DNA of 36,788 nt from NCBI GenBank assembly GCA_903904855.1, contig CAIVEH010000056.1:1-36788 (forward strand). Reading direction: 5' to 3'. Position numbers and translations under genes: made by a program. The notes under the pieces were generated by a model. That model was not told where the DNA came from. It searched no databases and saw only the letters and a list, made by a program, of their open reading frames with translations. The stretch comes from an uncultured Bacteroidota bacterium. GTDB taxonomy: Bacteria; Bacteroidota; Bacteroidia; Chitinophagales; Chitinophagaceae. Below, piece after piece: positions 8,753 through 16,872 of this stretch; position 1 is the stretch's first letter, and each line of letters starts with the position of its first letter.

Positions 8753-9131
8753 TATTTTCTGATGATTGTAACCTGATATAATTTTCGATAATTGATATCA
8801 CCTTTTCTAACGACTTTTCCACTAGTATATTTGTAAATCTAAGAAAACTTATTCCTTCTGCCTCAAGATTTTTTTGGCGTGTCTCGTCATTTGTGCGAAC
8901 CTCATTTTCTGCATGTACATTTCCATCAATTTCAATGATCATTTTCAAAGAATGACAATAAAAGTCTGCAACATAAATACTGATTGGGTGTTGTCTTCTG
9001 AATCTGTGGCCTGGAGGTTTTTGTTTTAAGTAGAACCACATCATTAATTCTGCATGAGTTGGATTGTTCCTTAAAATCCTGGCTTTTTCAAAGATTAAGT
9101 TAGATGCTTTTAGAAACATTTTCTTTTCCAT
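8736..9131 (-). CDS. DUF559 (Vsr-like) endonuclease domain protein
   Basis: A 131-residue protein of the DUF559 family, small PD-(D/E)xK-fold proteins related to very-short-patch repair nucleases. The family start is visible (ARILRNNPTHAELMMWFYLK, 17-36), then GHRFRRQHPISIYVADFYC (41-59) and the putative catalytic core Asp56, Glu67, Asp69 and His73 within KMIIEIDGNVHAENE, and the closing GISFLRFTN (93-101). Substrate and role are unknown for most members. It sits between hutU and ispF with no functional link to either. The C-terminal residues NKGKPL derive from the intergenic repeat. Confidence 0.88.
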   Translation of the reverse strand: MEKKMFLKASNLIFEKARILRNNPTHAELMMWFYLKQKPPGHRFRRQHPISIYVADFYCHSLKMIIEIDGNVHAENEVRTNDETRQKNLEAEGISFLRFTNILVEKSLEKVISIIENYIRLQSSENKGKPL

Positions 9132-9182
9132 ACTAAAAACAATTTAGCTAAATTATTATTCATTGATCAGGATTAGATCCAG

Positions 9183-10865
9183 CTAAATCCTTGGTTCCCC
9201 TTTAGGGGTCAGGGGTTTCAGATACTTACTGGCAGTTTCTTCAGCTATTTCATAGCCTGCATCCGCATGTCTTATGACACCCATTGCCGGATCATTGAAA
9301 AGCACTCTTTTAAGACGCTCTTCGGCTTCATCAGTGCCATCAGCCACAATTACCATACCTGCATGAAGCGAATATCCCATTCCTACTCCTCCGCCATGAT
9401 GAAATGATACCCAACTGGCACCACCTGCCGTATTGATGAGGGCATTGAGTATTGGCCAGTCGGCTACAGCATCGCTGCCGTCTTTCATGGCTTCTGTTTC
9501 CCTGTTTGGGCTTGCTACCGAACCTGTATCCAGGTGGTCGCGGCCAATAACTATCGGGGCCTTTACTTTGCCTGTTCTTACCAGTTCGTTGAACATAAGT
9601 CCTGCTTTTTCCCTTTCACCCATTCCCAGCCAGCATATACGAGCCGGCAATCCCTGAAAGGCTATCCGCTCACGGGCCATAATAAGCCAGCGGTGCAGGC
9701 CCTTATTGTCAGGAAACAGCTCCATCATTGCTTTATCGGTAGTATAGATATCCTCCGGATCGCCGCTCAGCGCTACCCACCGGAATGGCCCCTTGCCTTC
9801 GCAAAACAATGGACGTATATAGGCTGGTACAAACCCTGGGAAATCGAAGGCATTTTCAACACCACGCTTATCATGAGCCTGACCACGCAGATTGTTTCCA
9901 TAATCAAATGTTATAGCGCCCCTTTTCTGCAGTTCCAGCATCTGGCGCACATGCCTTGCCATTGTGTCCAGCGAGCGTTTTATATATTCCTGTGGATTAC
10001 TGCTGCGCAATATATTTGCCTCAGCTACACTCAATCTTTCGGGGAAGTAGCCTATCAGTTCATCGTGTGCCGATGTCTGGTCTGTAAGTGTATCAGGTGT
10101 TATGTTCCGGTCTATGAGTCTTTGTAGCAGGTCTACCACATTGCAGCACACGCCTATCGAAACGCGCTCTTCGTTTTTCTTTGCCTCCAGCGCCCAGTCT
10201 ATGCCTTCATCTATGTTGTTCGTCCATTTATCCAGGTAGCGGGTTTCTATACGTTTTTTTATACGCCATTCTTCCATTTCTGCGGCCAGGCAAACGCCTT
10301 CATTCATGGTAATGGCCAATGGCTGAGCGCCACCCATTCCACCAAGTCCGGCTGTAACATTCAGCTTGCCCTTAAGGGAGCCGTCATAATGCATATTGGC
10401 CAGCGATAGGTACGTTTCATAAGTACCCTGCACAATTCCCTGTGATCCTATATATATCCAGCTACCCGCGGTCATCTGGCCATACATCATCAGTCCCTTG
10501 GCTTCAAGTTCCCGAAAGTGCTCCCAGGTTGCCCACTTGCCTACCAGGTTGCTGTTGGCTATAAGTACCCTTGGCGCGTTTTTATGCGAGCGCAGCACAC
10601 CTACCGGTTTTCCCGATTGTACCATCAGCGTTTCATCTTCCTCCAGGTTTCTGAGGCATTCCAGTATTTTATCAAAGCTCTCCCAGTTGCGGGCTGCCTT
10701 TCCATTGCCGCCATACACTACCAGGTCTTCCGGCCGTTCAGCCACTTCCGGGTCCAGGTTATTCTGAATCATACGGTAGGCTGCTTCTGTGATCCAGTTT
10801 TTGCAGGTTAGCTGTGTGCCGTGCGGTGCATGAACTATGCGGCGGCCGGTGATTATTGCTGACAT
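9183..10865 (-). CDS. hutU: Urocanate hydratase
   Basis: Converts urocanate to imidazolonepropionate, the second step of histidine degradation, using bound NAD+ as an electrophile. The 560-residue protein has the NAD-binding glycine motif [12 protein letters not shown] (171-182), the urocanase signature around the catalytic cysteine ([14 protein letters not shown], Cys411, matching Cys410 of the Pseudomonas enzyme), and the conserved [19 protein letters not shown]. The length is normal, but the last residues ([11 protein letters not shown]) are encoded by the dispersed CCCC/GGGG repeat and replace the usual tail. No hutH, hutI or hutG lies in the window. A TAATTTTG box stands upstream at 10901-10908. 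Confidence 0.97.
   Translation of the reverse strand: MSAIITGRRIVHAPHGTQLTCKNWITEAAYRMIQNNLDPEVAERPEDLVVYGGNGKAARNWESFDKILECLRNLEEDETLMVQSGKPVGVLRSHKNAPRVLIANSNLVGKWATWEHFRELEAKGLMMYGQMTAGSWIYIGSQGIVQGTYETYLSLANMHYDGSLKGKLNVTAGLGGMGGAQPLAITMNEGVCLAAEMEEWRIKKRIETRYLDKWTNNIDEGIDWALEAKKNEERVSIGVCCNVVDLLQRLIDRNITPDTLTDQTSAHDELIGYFPERLSVAEANILRSSNPQEYIKRSLDTMARHVRQMLELQKRGAITFDYGNNLRGQAHDKRGVENAFDFPGFVPAYIRPLFCEGKGPFRWVALSGDPEDIYTTDKAMMELFPDNKGLHRWLIMARERIAFQGLPARICWLGMGEREKAGLMFNELVRTGKVKAPIVIGRDHLDTGSVASPNRETEAMKDGSDAVADWPILNALINTAGGASWVSFHHGGGVGMGYSLHAGMVIVADGTDEAEERLKRVLFNDPAMGVIRHADAGYEIAEETASKYLKPLTPKGEPRI
9197..9217. repeat. CCCC/GGGG repeat inside the 3' end of hutU
   Basis: CCCCTTTAGGGGTCAGGGG matches the family of short palindromes at 2653-2674 and 8723-8752. 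Here it is translated as part of the hutU C-terminus (residues PLTPKGE). Confidence 0.6.
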
Positions 10866-10900
10866 TCAGGTTGTTTTAAAAATCTTTAAGATTCCGGCTT

Positions 10901-10908
10901 CAAAATTA
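10901..10908 (-). promoter_or_regulatory. -7 box of hutU
   Basis: Reads TAATTTTG on the minus strand, fitting TAnnTTTG, 36 bp before the hutU ATG. No clear -33 element at 19-20 bp. Confidence 0.45.
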
Positions 10909-11257
10909 CTATCCTAAAAGAAGAATCCGGCGTTTGAACCGCTGAAATTTAAAATGAATTATAGTGCTATGTGTCTGTGATATTGTCAGCAATGTATATC
11001 TATGGTTTATTTGATCATCGTCACTAAGTAGGGATTTATTTTCAAAATGTTTTTCAGTTGTATTCCTAATTTTTAGAATTACATGATGCAAATGTGTATT
11101 CAAAATTGCCCCGGTCAACGAAATCAACAAATTTAAATATGAATTTTCGCATGAAAAGAAATTTTATTTCTGTTATATTCGGTCATTAAAATATAAATAT
11201 CATGCATATCGAAGGTTTTTTTGCCTTTTTTCAGTTTTTTTAACTGAAAATGAATTT
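10909..11257. other. AT-rich intergenic region between hutU and the DUF4783 gene
   Basis: No convincing gene on either strand. A 9-bp inverted repeat (TTTTCAGTT at 11228-11236 and AACTGAAAA at 11242-11250) lies at the right end, just before the first sigma-54-like site; it could be a terminator or an operator. Confidence 0.5.
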
Positions 11258-11274
11258 TTGGCCTGATTTTTGCT
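11258..11274 (+). promoter_or_regulatory. Sigma-54-like promoter, distal
   Basis: TTGGCCTGATTTTTGCT fits the -24/-12 pattern: GG and GC separated by exactly 10 bases, in the context TTGGC...TTGCT. It lies 128 bp upstream of the DUF4783 start. The call is by motif only. Confidence 0.4.
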
Positions 11275-11346
11275 GTAGTTAATATGCTATGTGTGGGCTG
11301 AAAAAATTATTAATTATTTTGTAATAAACGTTGCAAAAAAAGTTTT

Positions 11347-11363
11347 TTGGCTTGATTTTTGTA
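11347..11363 (+). promoter_or_regulatory. Sigma-54-like promoter, proximal
   Basis: TTGGCTTGATTTTTGTA repeats the distal site with GT instead of GC at -12, at the same 10-base spacing. Transcription would start near 11374, about 28 nt before the ATG at 11402. Confidence 0.4.
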
Positions 11364-11401
11364 GTATTTTTACTGATCAAATGGGCATGTGTGTTAGCGT
11401 T

Positions 11402-11806
11402 ATGAATAACTTTATTAAAAAAATAGCATTATTAGTTAACTTTACATTGGTGTTTTTTACGGTTCAAGCTCAAAACAACGGGTCACCTCTCGAAGATATG
11501 GTGAATGCGTTGAAGAATGACCGTGTAGCCGAGATGGATAAGTATTTCGATAGCTTTGTGCCTATCACAATTAATAATGTTCAGGCTATTTACAGCCACA
11601 ATCAGGCCAATATTGTCCTGAAGGATTTCTTTGAAAAAAATAATCCTAAAGACTTTACCGTAATGGAAAATGGAGCGCCCGATAATTCTTCCAAATTCCT
11701 TATCGGCTACTTTACCACTCCCGCTGGTGCTAAATATAATGTATACATACTTATGCGGCTCAAAGGCTCCTTTTATATCCAGGATTTCAAGCTTAATAAG
11801 GAGTGA
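11402..11806 (+). CDS. DUF4783 family secreted protein
   Basis: A 134-residue protein from the ATG at 11402; a longer frame exists but would begin upstream of the proximal promoter-like site, and only this start gives a clean signal peptide (KKIALLVNFTLVFFTVQAQ, cut near residue 23). The mature domain resembles DUF4783 proteins of Bacteroidota: a small NTF2-like fold with PLEDMVNALKNDRVAEMDKYFDSFVPITINN near the start, QANIVLKDFFEKNNPKDF in the middle and YNVYILMRLKGSFYIQDFKL at the end. Function is unknown; periplasmic location is inferred. The gene stands alone with two sigma-54-like sites ahead and a terminator behind. Confidence 0.82.
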   Translation: MNNFIKKIALLVNFTLVFFTVQAQNNGSPLEDMVNALKNDRVAEMDKYFDSFVPITINNVQAIYSHNQANIVLKDFFEKNNPKDFTVMENGAPDNSSKFLIGYFTTPAGAKYNVYILMRLKGSFYIQDFKLNKE

Positions 11807-11842
11807 TAATCTGAATACTATTTCTTTAAACAATAATCTTAT

Positions 11843-11868
11843 CCGGCATGTTTCATGCCGGTTTTTTT
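11843..11868 (+). terminator. Terminator of the DUF4783 gene
   Basis: Perfect stem CCGGCATG / CATGCCGG with a TTT loop followed by seven T residues, 37 bp past the stop. The following 250 bp (to 12118) hold no gene that I can see. Confidence 0.92.
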
Positions 11869-12118
11869 GTGCTTTCTTAAATCACTTATTCTGTACGTAG
11901 GGAAATGGCATTTACCTGATGATAATCAGGAAGCATCCATGGATGAGCACAGAAACAGCCTGTGGCTGATGATTTGATTTAATAACAAGAAATAGAGGCA
12001 TTATCTCTGGCAGGAATTACTTTTTCTAAGCACTGGTATTATACCAACTTATTACTTCAATCGGGCAATTCCCACTTTGTTTCAATTCCGGTTCTCAACT
12101 TTAGCTTGGTAGGCACAT

Positions 12119-12150
12119 AAAAAAAGCCCGGCTTTGGTAAAGCCGGGCTT
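12119..12150 (-). terminator. Terminator of the NUC-like gene
   Basis: A perfect 12-bp stem AAGCCCGGCTTT / AAAGCCGGGCTT with a 3-nt loop. On the minus strand it ends in a run of T residues and lies 20 bp past the stop of the gene at 12170. Confidence 0.93.
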
Positions 12151-12169
12151 AATGAAATATGATTATTGA

Positions 12170-12886
12170 TTAATTATTCTGAGTCGCAGTTACATAGGAT
12201 GCATTGATCACGCCGTTCACAAAATGAACACCGGCAAGAGACTCAATGGTATTCAGGTCAACCTTATGGTTAGCCAGTTTATCCTTGGGGTTAAATGGCT
12301 CTACATTGTGAAACTCATAGCACAGGTATTCATCTGTACTTGGAATGTAGATTACTTTCCAGCACCACTCCGGTACTGTGATATTATTGGCAGCGCCTAT
12401 TACCCAGTTACGGCCAACTGTACCTGCAAACACTTTAATTTTCTTGAATTTCTTAGTCTTGATGATTTCCTTTTCATGAAGTTTTGTCCAAAGCTCTTTG
12501 AAGAGGTTTTTAGGCATTGGCATAACATTTGTAAAGTAAAAGCTTTCTGTAAAAGCATCTTTGTCACAGGTATTTTCTTCTGGTGCCATCATCTGGGCAT
12601 TGTCAAAAAGGGAGTTATTGTAATCTCCTTTCAGATCAGTTGCATCAGGCAATTGTGGGTCAGTTGCCAGTGTAATACCAGTCTCACCTTTCATCTTTAT
12701 ACAATTAAAAAGGTCTGGTGTGAGCGAATAAACAACCAATACAGGCACGTGCTGGGTTTTGGAAAAATAAGAGGTGAAATTTTGATTTCTTACCTTCACA
12801 ATATCCTGTCCGTGAGATGGAAAACTTAAAACAATAAGCAACAGAGCCGCCAGTTTCGAAGCGCTTTTACAAAGTCCTTTTTGCAT
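12170..12886 (-). CDS. Secreted DNA/RNA non-specific endonuclease-like protein, catalytic residues lost
   Basis: 238 residues from the ATG at 12886 (an ATG three codons earlier is also possible), with a signal peptide (about 1-26, ending SFPSHGQ). The body follows the layout of the NUC (Serratia nuclease/NUC1) superfamily: HVPVLVVYSLTPD (46-58), SLFDNAQMMAPE (92-103), ESFYFTNVMPM (114-124), LFKELWTKLHEKE (128-140), AGTVGRNWVIG (154-164) and VPEWCWKVIYIP (171-182). The invariant DRGH motif is here DNAQ (95-98), and the Asn and Glu that bind Mg in active enzymes align with Phe/Lys and His in the LFKELWTKLHE segment. It therefore looks like a non-catalytic relative, perhaps binding nucleic acid or a partner. 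The family assignment is by motif pattern and needs a profile search. Confidence 0.65.
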   Translation of the reverse strand: MQKGLCKSASKLAALLLIVLSFPSHGQDIVKVRNQNFTSYFSKTQHVPVLVVYSLTPDLFNCIKMKGETGITLATDPQLPDATDLKGDYNNSLFDNAQMMAPEENTCDKDAFTESFYFTNVMPMPKNLFKELWTKLHEKEIIKTKKFKKIKVFAGTVGRNWVIGAANNITVPEWCWKVIYIPSTDEYLCYEFHNVEPFNPKDKLANHKVDLNTIESLAGVHFVNGVINASYVTATQNN

Positions 12887-13081
12887 ATAAACCATTTATT
12901 CTAGTTAACTTTTCAGAGAAAACAGATTCTCCAGCGATAAAAATATGACTTTCGGGGAATTTTTTATAATTAAATCCCAATTTTTGCAACATTAATTAAA
13001 TTTTATGGTTTTTCAAGCAGTTTAAGGCCATTTCTGTAAGTATTTTTGCATTGTTTTTATTCTTTAAAAAAATTGTAGTCA

Positions 13082-13180
13082 ATGCGAGAAGACAGAATTA
13101 TTAATATTGTTTTCATTGTGGCGGTTCTGGGTTTATCTTTTGCCGGTATTTATTACCTGAGTTGCAAAATGCTCCATTAA
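13082..13180 (+). CDS. Possible 32-residue single-span membrane protein
   Basis: An ATG at 13082 opens a frame encoding MREDRIINIVFIVAVLGLSF followed by AGIYYLSCKMLH and a TAA stop. Residues 7-26 form one clear transmembrane helix with a charged N-terminus and a short C-terminal tail. The frame is short enough to arise by chance, but composition and the clean fit (stop 4 bp before the end of the convergent plsC gene) make it worth listing. No clear promoter was found. Confidence 0.4.
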   Translation: MREDRIINIVFIVAVLGLSFAGIYYLSCKMLH

Positions 13181-13184
13181 TTAT

Positions 13185-13925
13185 TCAATCATACTGATTG
13201 TAAGCTTTAAGAGTGGTTTCCATCAGGTTGTATACCTGTTGCTTCAACTCTGGCAGATTTTCCAATGTGAGCCCTGAAACAGGCACCGGGTCCAGGAAAA
13301 CCACCCGGTTCAGGCCAGGCCATAATTTCCACCATGCGCTGTAATGCCACCGACTTACTGTATCTGGCAGCAGTACCGGTAATATGGGTATGTGGGTATT
13401 AATAGCAAGTCTGAATGCTCCATCATAAAATTCCTTAAGCGGTCTGCCTGTTTCATTAAAAGTACCCTCAGGGAATATAATAATGCTCCCTTCGTGATGC
13501 AGCACTCGCCACAAAAGGCGCATACTTTTTGCGCGGCTGTAAACACTGCTCCGGTCAACCATTATGACTAACTGTTTATAGATAAACCCCACCACTGGTA
13601 TTTTAGATATTTCTTTCTTGCCCAGTGGCCTGAAATATCCCCTAATGGATGGAAATATTACCAGTGTATCGATATAGGAAATATGATTGGCTACTATAAT
13701 AAACTTTCCCTCTCCGGGCATTTTACCAATAGTTTTTACCGGCATTCCTATAAGCCATAGCCACAAAGATGACCATTGCCTGATCAGCCTGAAAATGGCC
13801 CTTCTGCCTTTTGGTCTTCCACCTATGCTTAAGACCAGAAAAGCCGGAAAACATACCAGTATACTGATGGTAAATGTCAGCAATACCCAGGCGGTAAAGA
13901 ATGGCTGTAAGACTTTTCTGAACAT
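13185..13925 (-). CDS. plsC: 1-acyl-sn-glycerol-3-phosphate acyltransferase
   Basis: Adds the second acyl chain to lysophosphatidate in phospholipid synthesis at the inner membrane. The 246-residue protein starts with a membrane anchor (about 10-34) and holds the PlsC/AGPAT motifs: I, the catalytic NHISYID with His81 and Asp86 (HxxxxD); II, GYFRPLGKKE near 96-105; III, FPEGTFNETGRP at 151-162; IV, ILPVLLPDT further on. The glycerolipid acyltransferase family also includes lyso-ornithine and other lipid acyltransferases, so the exact acceptor is not certain. It lies 22 bp downstream of the cytochrome-b-like gene on the same strand. Confidence 0.9.
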   Translation of the reverse strand: MFRKVLQPFFTAWVLLTFTISILVCFPAFLVLSIGGRPKGRRAIFRLIRQWSSLWLWLIGMPVKTIGKMPGEGKFIIVANHISYIDTLVIFPSIRGYFRPLGKKEISKIPVVGFIYKQLVIMVDRSSVYSRAKSMRLLWRVLHHEGSIIIFPEGTFNETGRPLKEFYDGAFRLAINTHIPILPVLLPDTVSRWHYSAWWKLWPGLNRVVFLDPVPVSGLTLENLPELKQQVYNLMETTLKAYNQYD

Positions 13926-13947
13926 GGGTTATTTTGTCATCCCGGCA

Positions 13948-14445
13948 CTATAATTTCGGACTCTGAACAGTATCAATTGCAGTTGAGTTTACTGGCAAAT
14001 AAGGCCGTCCTACCAATGCTTTCCATTGCCATGGAATCATAGCAACAAATAGACAAAGAGGTATAAAAGAGCACCAGAACAGGCGCTTGAATTTCTTTTC
14101 GCTGTCAATAGATTTCTTAACTACAGAATAGCCAACATGCACAAGAATAATCGCAACTATCATGCCCACAGAATGTTCCACTGCCCAGAACCTGGAAACG
14201 GGATTTTTCATTACTGATCCGGTTTTAAGCATTCCTGATCCAATAACAAAAGTATAATATAGAATCAGACCGAGAACCAGTTGAAGATCGCAAAATATGA
14301 GCAGCGCAAGTGCAAACATCTTATTTCCTTTGCCAAATTGTTTTTTGCCCATCAGGCCAAAAAGACTCTGTGCTGCTACAATTAGCGCGAAAAACAGAAT
14401 AAAATAACGGATAACACTGTGTAAATAAAGTAACATGGAATGCAT
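13948..14445 (-). CDS. Cytochrome-b-like integral membrane protein
   Basis: A 165-residue protein with four predicted membrane helices (about 10-30, 43-66, 90-108, 123-141). Histidines fall at or near helix ends (His9 in LLYLHSVIRYF, His90 in WAVEHSVGM, His102 in ILVHVGY), consistent with the family often labelled 'cytochrome B' in Bacteroidota, although heme binding is not proven. The C-terminal PWQWKALVGRPYLP (about 138-152) also looks conserved in such proteins. It may start at residue 4 instead (14436). It lies just upstream of plsC on the same strand. Role unknown; probably a small membrane redox or structural component. Confidence 0.7.
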   Translation of the reverse strand: MHSMLLYLHSVIRYFILFFALIVAAQSLFGLMGKKQFGKGNKMFALALLIFCDLQLVLGLILYYTFVIGSGMLKTGSVMKNPVSRFWAVEHSVGMIVAIILVHVGYSVVKKSIDSEKKFKRLFWCSFIPLCLFVAMIPWQWKALVGRPYLPVNSTAIDTVQSPKL

Positions 14446-14537
14446 AAGTCTGATTTGAAAAATTAAAGTAATTCTGGTTTAGAATTTAAAGTTAGCAGGA
14501 AAGTCTATGAAAAAAAATTTCTTTATTATAATTTAGT

Positions 14538-15083
14538 TTAAAACCCATTAATATTCATTCGCTCTCTGAATCTTTTTATGTGTTCGGTATGGTGGCGGCT
14601 ATGCCATGCATACAAGGCAACCAACTCCCATATTGGAAAAAACCTTTGATGCTCTGGATGAAAATAGGTGCGTTCCCAGTCTGATAGCTGCATATGCTTT
14701 AATAATACTACCATCCGCCTGTGTATGGTATGCAGTAGCGTAACGGAGATGTTTACCGGCACCAGTTGAGTATCTGGCAATTCAGCCCACGCATTTTCAT
14801 CATAAGGTTTTACGGTAGGTTTATCTTCAGTAAGAGCCAGTTTCAGGCGGATGTAGGCGTTAAGGTGGCTGTCGGCTACATGGTGTACCAATTGTTGAAT
14901 TGTCCACCCGTCTTCACGGTACGACATCTGCAGATGTTCATGGTCCAGGTTTTCGATACAGGTATCCATCCATAGTGGCAGTGCCTCAAGGGTAGATATC
15001 CACTTACTGAGCGATTCAGGAGTAAATGAATCAGGTTTTTGGTACCTGCCAATCGGATATTTTAATTGTTCCAGATCGTCCAT
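14538..15083 (-). CDS. YfiT-type DinB-superfamily metalloprotein (putative thiol transferase)
   Basis: A 181-residue four-helix DinB-fold protein of the YfiT/BstA group, described in databases as putative metal-dependent hydrolases or bacillithiol S-transferases. Family segments are clear: LKYPIGRYQKP (7-17), YREDGWTIQQLVHHVADSHLN (55-75), RLKLALTEDKPTVKPYDE (79-96), DWERTYFHPE (135-144) and LYAWHSRHHTEHI (157-169). His67 or His68, His161 and His165 would form the metal site. Whether this organism makes bacillithiol cannot be told from the window. It appears to be transcribed alone. Confidence 0.88.
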   Translation of the reverse strand: MDDLEQLKYPIGRYQKPDSFTPESLSKWISTLEALPLWMDTCIENLDHEHLQMSYREDGWTIQQLVHHVADSHLNAYIRLKLALTEDKPTVKPYDENAWAELPDTQLVPVNISVTLLHTIHRRMVVLLKHMQLSDWERTYFHPEHQRFFPIWELVALYAWHSRHHTEHIKRFRERMNINGF

Positions 15084-15180
15084 AACATCATTTTAATGAA
15101 TTTCAGCCAATATACGCCCCTCTTGCTACAATCATACAAAAGTGCTGTGTAGAATTTATTTTATTGATTTTAATCAAACA

Positions 15181-15208
15181 AAAAAGCTGCGGTTGTTCGC
15201 AGCTTTTT
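15181..15208 (-). terminator. Terminator of the TPR gene
   Basis: Perfect stem AAAAAGCTGCG / CGCAGCTTTTT with a 6-nt loop, flanked by T-runs on both strands, so it can act bidirectionally. It begins 9 bp past the TPR gene stop. Confidence 0.88.
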
Positions 15209-15216
15209 TGTTTTAC

Positions 15217-16842
15217 TTATTTGGTTTTTGGTTTAGCAGTTCCGGTCTTCTTTGGTGCATTGCCGGCATTTTCGGCATCCTCAATTTGCTTCAGAAGAGA
15301 ATCATTCGGGTCAACTGCCCTTACCTTCTCCTCCATTGCCTTAAGATTCTCATTGTCCTTCTTGTTATAGTAGTATATAAGCAGGTATTCAAGGGCAATT
15401 TTCATATCATTTTTCTTATCGTAGTTAGGGCCTACTTTTTCAAGCCATGTTGTGAAATCAGCCACAGCGGTACCTTCTTTACCTTCAGAGTCAATTGCCG
15501 CAGCTGCACGTCCATGCCAGTAAATAGCCGGATTAGAATCGGGATACTTAACCTTAAATTCATCGAATGTTTTAAGCGCAGTAGGGTAGTCTTTACAGTA
15601 ATAGAACATACAGCCTCTCCAGAAATAAATTGTCTGGCTTGCATCAGGATTCGCTTTAATCAGGTTGTCATACCACTCAGCCGATTTGCAATAGTTTTTC
15701 TTTGCTTTAAAGGCTTCAGCGATATCCTTGTAAATATCAGTTTTGTTTTTGGCAGTATCACCGCTTACACCCTTGGTATAATAATATCCTGCTGAATCGA
15801 GCATGTCCATTTTCAAAAATAATTTACCAAACTGTATATACGCTCCGGGAGTAATTTTGGATGGTGTCTGCATCTTAAAATAAATACGCAGATTCTTCAA
15901 TGCCTCAATAGAGTCACCACATTCGGCCTGCGAGAATCCAAGAATACCATATAGTTCAGTCTTGGCTGCCGGATCTGTTTGTGATGGCAGTAATTTCTTG
16001 GCCAGTTCGGCGGCATCGCAATAGCTCTTGGCGTTATACATCAGTTCGGCATATTGTTTCTGATCTGCTGCAGAATTATCAGATAGCTCCATATACTTTT
16101 TCATGTTCTCCAGCGCTTTTGAGTAGTTGCCTGAGCGATAATAGGCATCAGCCAGCGATTTGTAAGGCAATGGATTGGATGGGTCAGCATCCTTTGCCCT
16201 TGCATAGTTATCAAGTGCGCTGATGTAATTACGGGCTTCATACCAGGTATCTCCGATACGCGAAAATGCCAGTGAATTTTTAGCATCCTTTTCTGTTACA
16301 TGTTCATAATTGGTCATAGCATCACCTGCGCCACCAGGTATTTTCCGGTAAACATCTCCTATGCCTATGTGCACATCAGCATCATCTGTTTTTGTAAGCA
16401 CATCCTTATACCAGCTGACAGCCTGCTGGTAATCTCCTCCATCAGTATAGGCTATTGCATCTGCTGCAAATTTCTCCTGCTGCCATTCTTTCTTTTTTGA
16501 TTTCGATGCCAGGTCTTTAGCTATCTGCATACCATTACTTGCATTTTTATTGGCAAAAGCCACACGCGCTACACCCGAAATATTTGCAGGATCTTCGGGG
16601 AATTTCGCGAAAATGCTGTTCGCTTCTTTTATGTTGCCTGATTCAAGAACTAAGAGACCAAGAAAATAATTGGCTTTAGGATCGGCAGCTGCAAGAGGTT
16701 CCAGTATTTTCCGGGCGCTCTGGTATTTTTTAAAGAAATACATTTTTATACCGCTTGCCAGTGTGGCATCCTGTGCAGATACATTTATGCAAAAGGCGAT
16801 TGCCAAAAGGGTTATTACTGCTTTACTGATTGTGTACTTCAT
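15217..16842 (-). CDS. Secreted tetratricopeptide-repeat protein
   Basis: A 541-residue protein with a signal peptide (1-23, ending INVSAQ) followed almost entirely by TPR-type helical repeats. Clear units include ANYFLGLLVLESGNIKEANS, YQQAVSWYKDVLTKTDDADV, NPLPYKSLADAYYRSGNYSK and YCKSAEWYDNLIKANPDASQ; a further part ends in DNENLKAMEEKVRAVDPNDS. The tail (about 525-541) is Lys/Pro/Thr-rich. Such proteins are periplasmic scaffolds; no enzymatic domain is present. It lies 30 bp after the PstS-like lipoprotein on the same strand, so the two are probably co-transcribed and may act together. Confidence 0.9.
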   Translation of the reverse strand: MKYTISKAVITLLAIAFCINVSAQDATLASGIKMYFFKKYQSARKILEPLAAADPKANYFLGLLVLESGNIKEANSIFAKFPEDPANISGVARVAFANKNASNGMQIAKDLASKSKKKEWQQEKFAADAIAYTDGGDYQQAVSWYKDVLTKTDDADVHIGIGDVYRKIPGGAGDAMTNYEHVTEKDAKNSLAFSRIGDTWYEARNYISALDNYARAKDADPSNPLPYKSLADAYYRSGNYSKALENMKKYMELSDNSAADQKQYAELMYNAKSYCDAAELAKKLLPSQTDPAAKTELYGILGFSQAECGDSIEALKNLRIYFKMQTPSKITPGAYIQFGKLFLKMDMLDSAGYYYTKGVSGDTAKNKTDIYKDIAEAFKAKKNYCKSAEWYDNLIKANPDASQTIYFWRGCMFYYCKDYPTALKTFDEFKVKYPDSNPAIYWHGRAAAAIDSEGKEGTAVADFTTWLEKVGPNYDKKNDMKIALEYLLIYYYNKKDNENLKAMEEKVRAVDPNDSLLKQIEDAENAGNAPKKTGTAKPKTK

Positions 16843-16872
16843 TGTACTTTTCTTATATTATTTGTTAAATAA

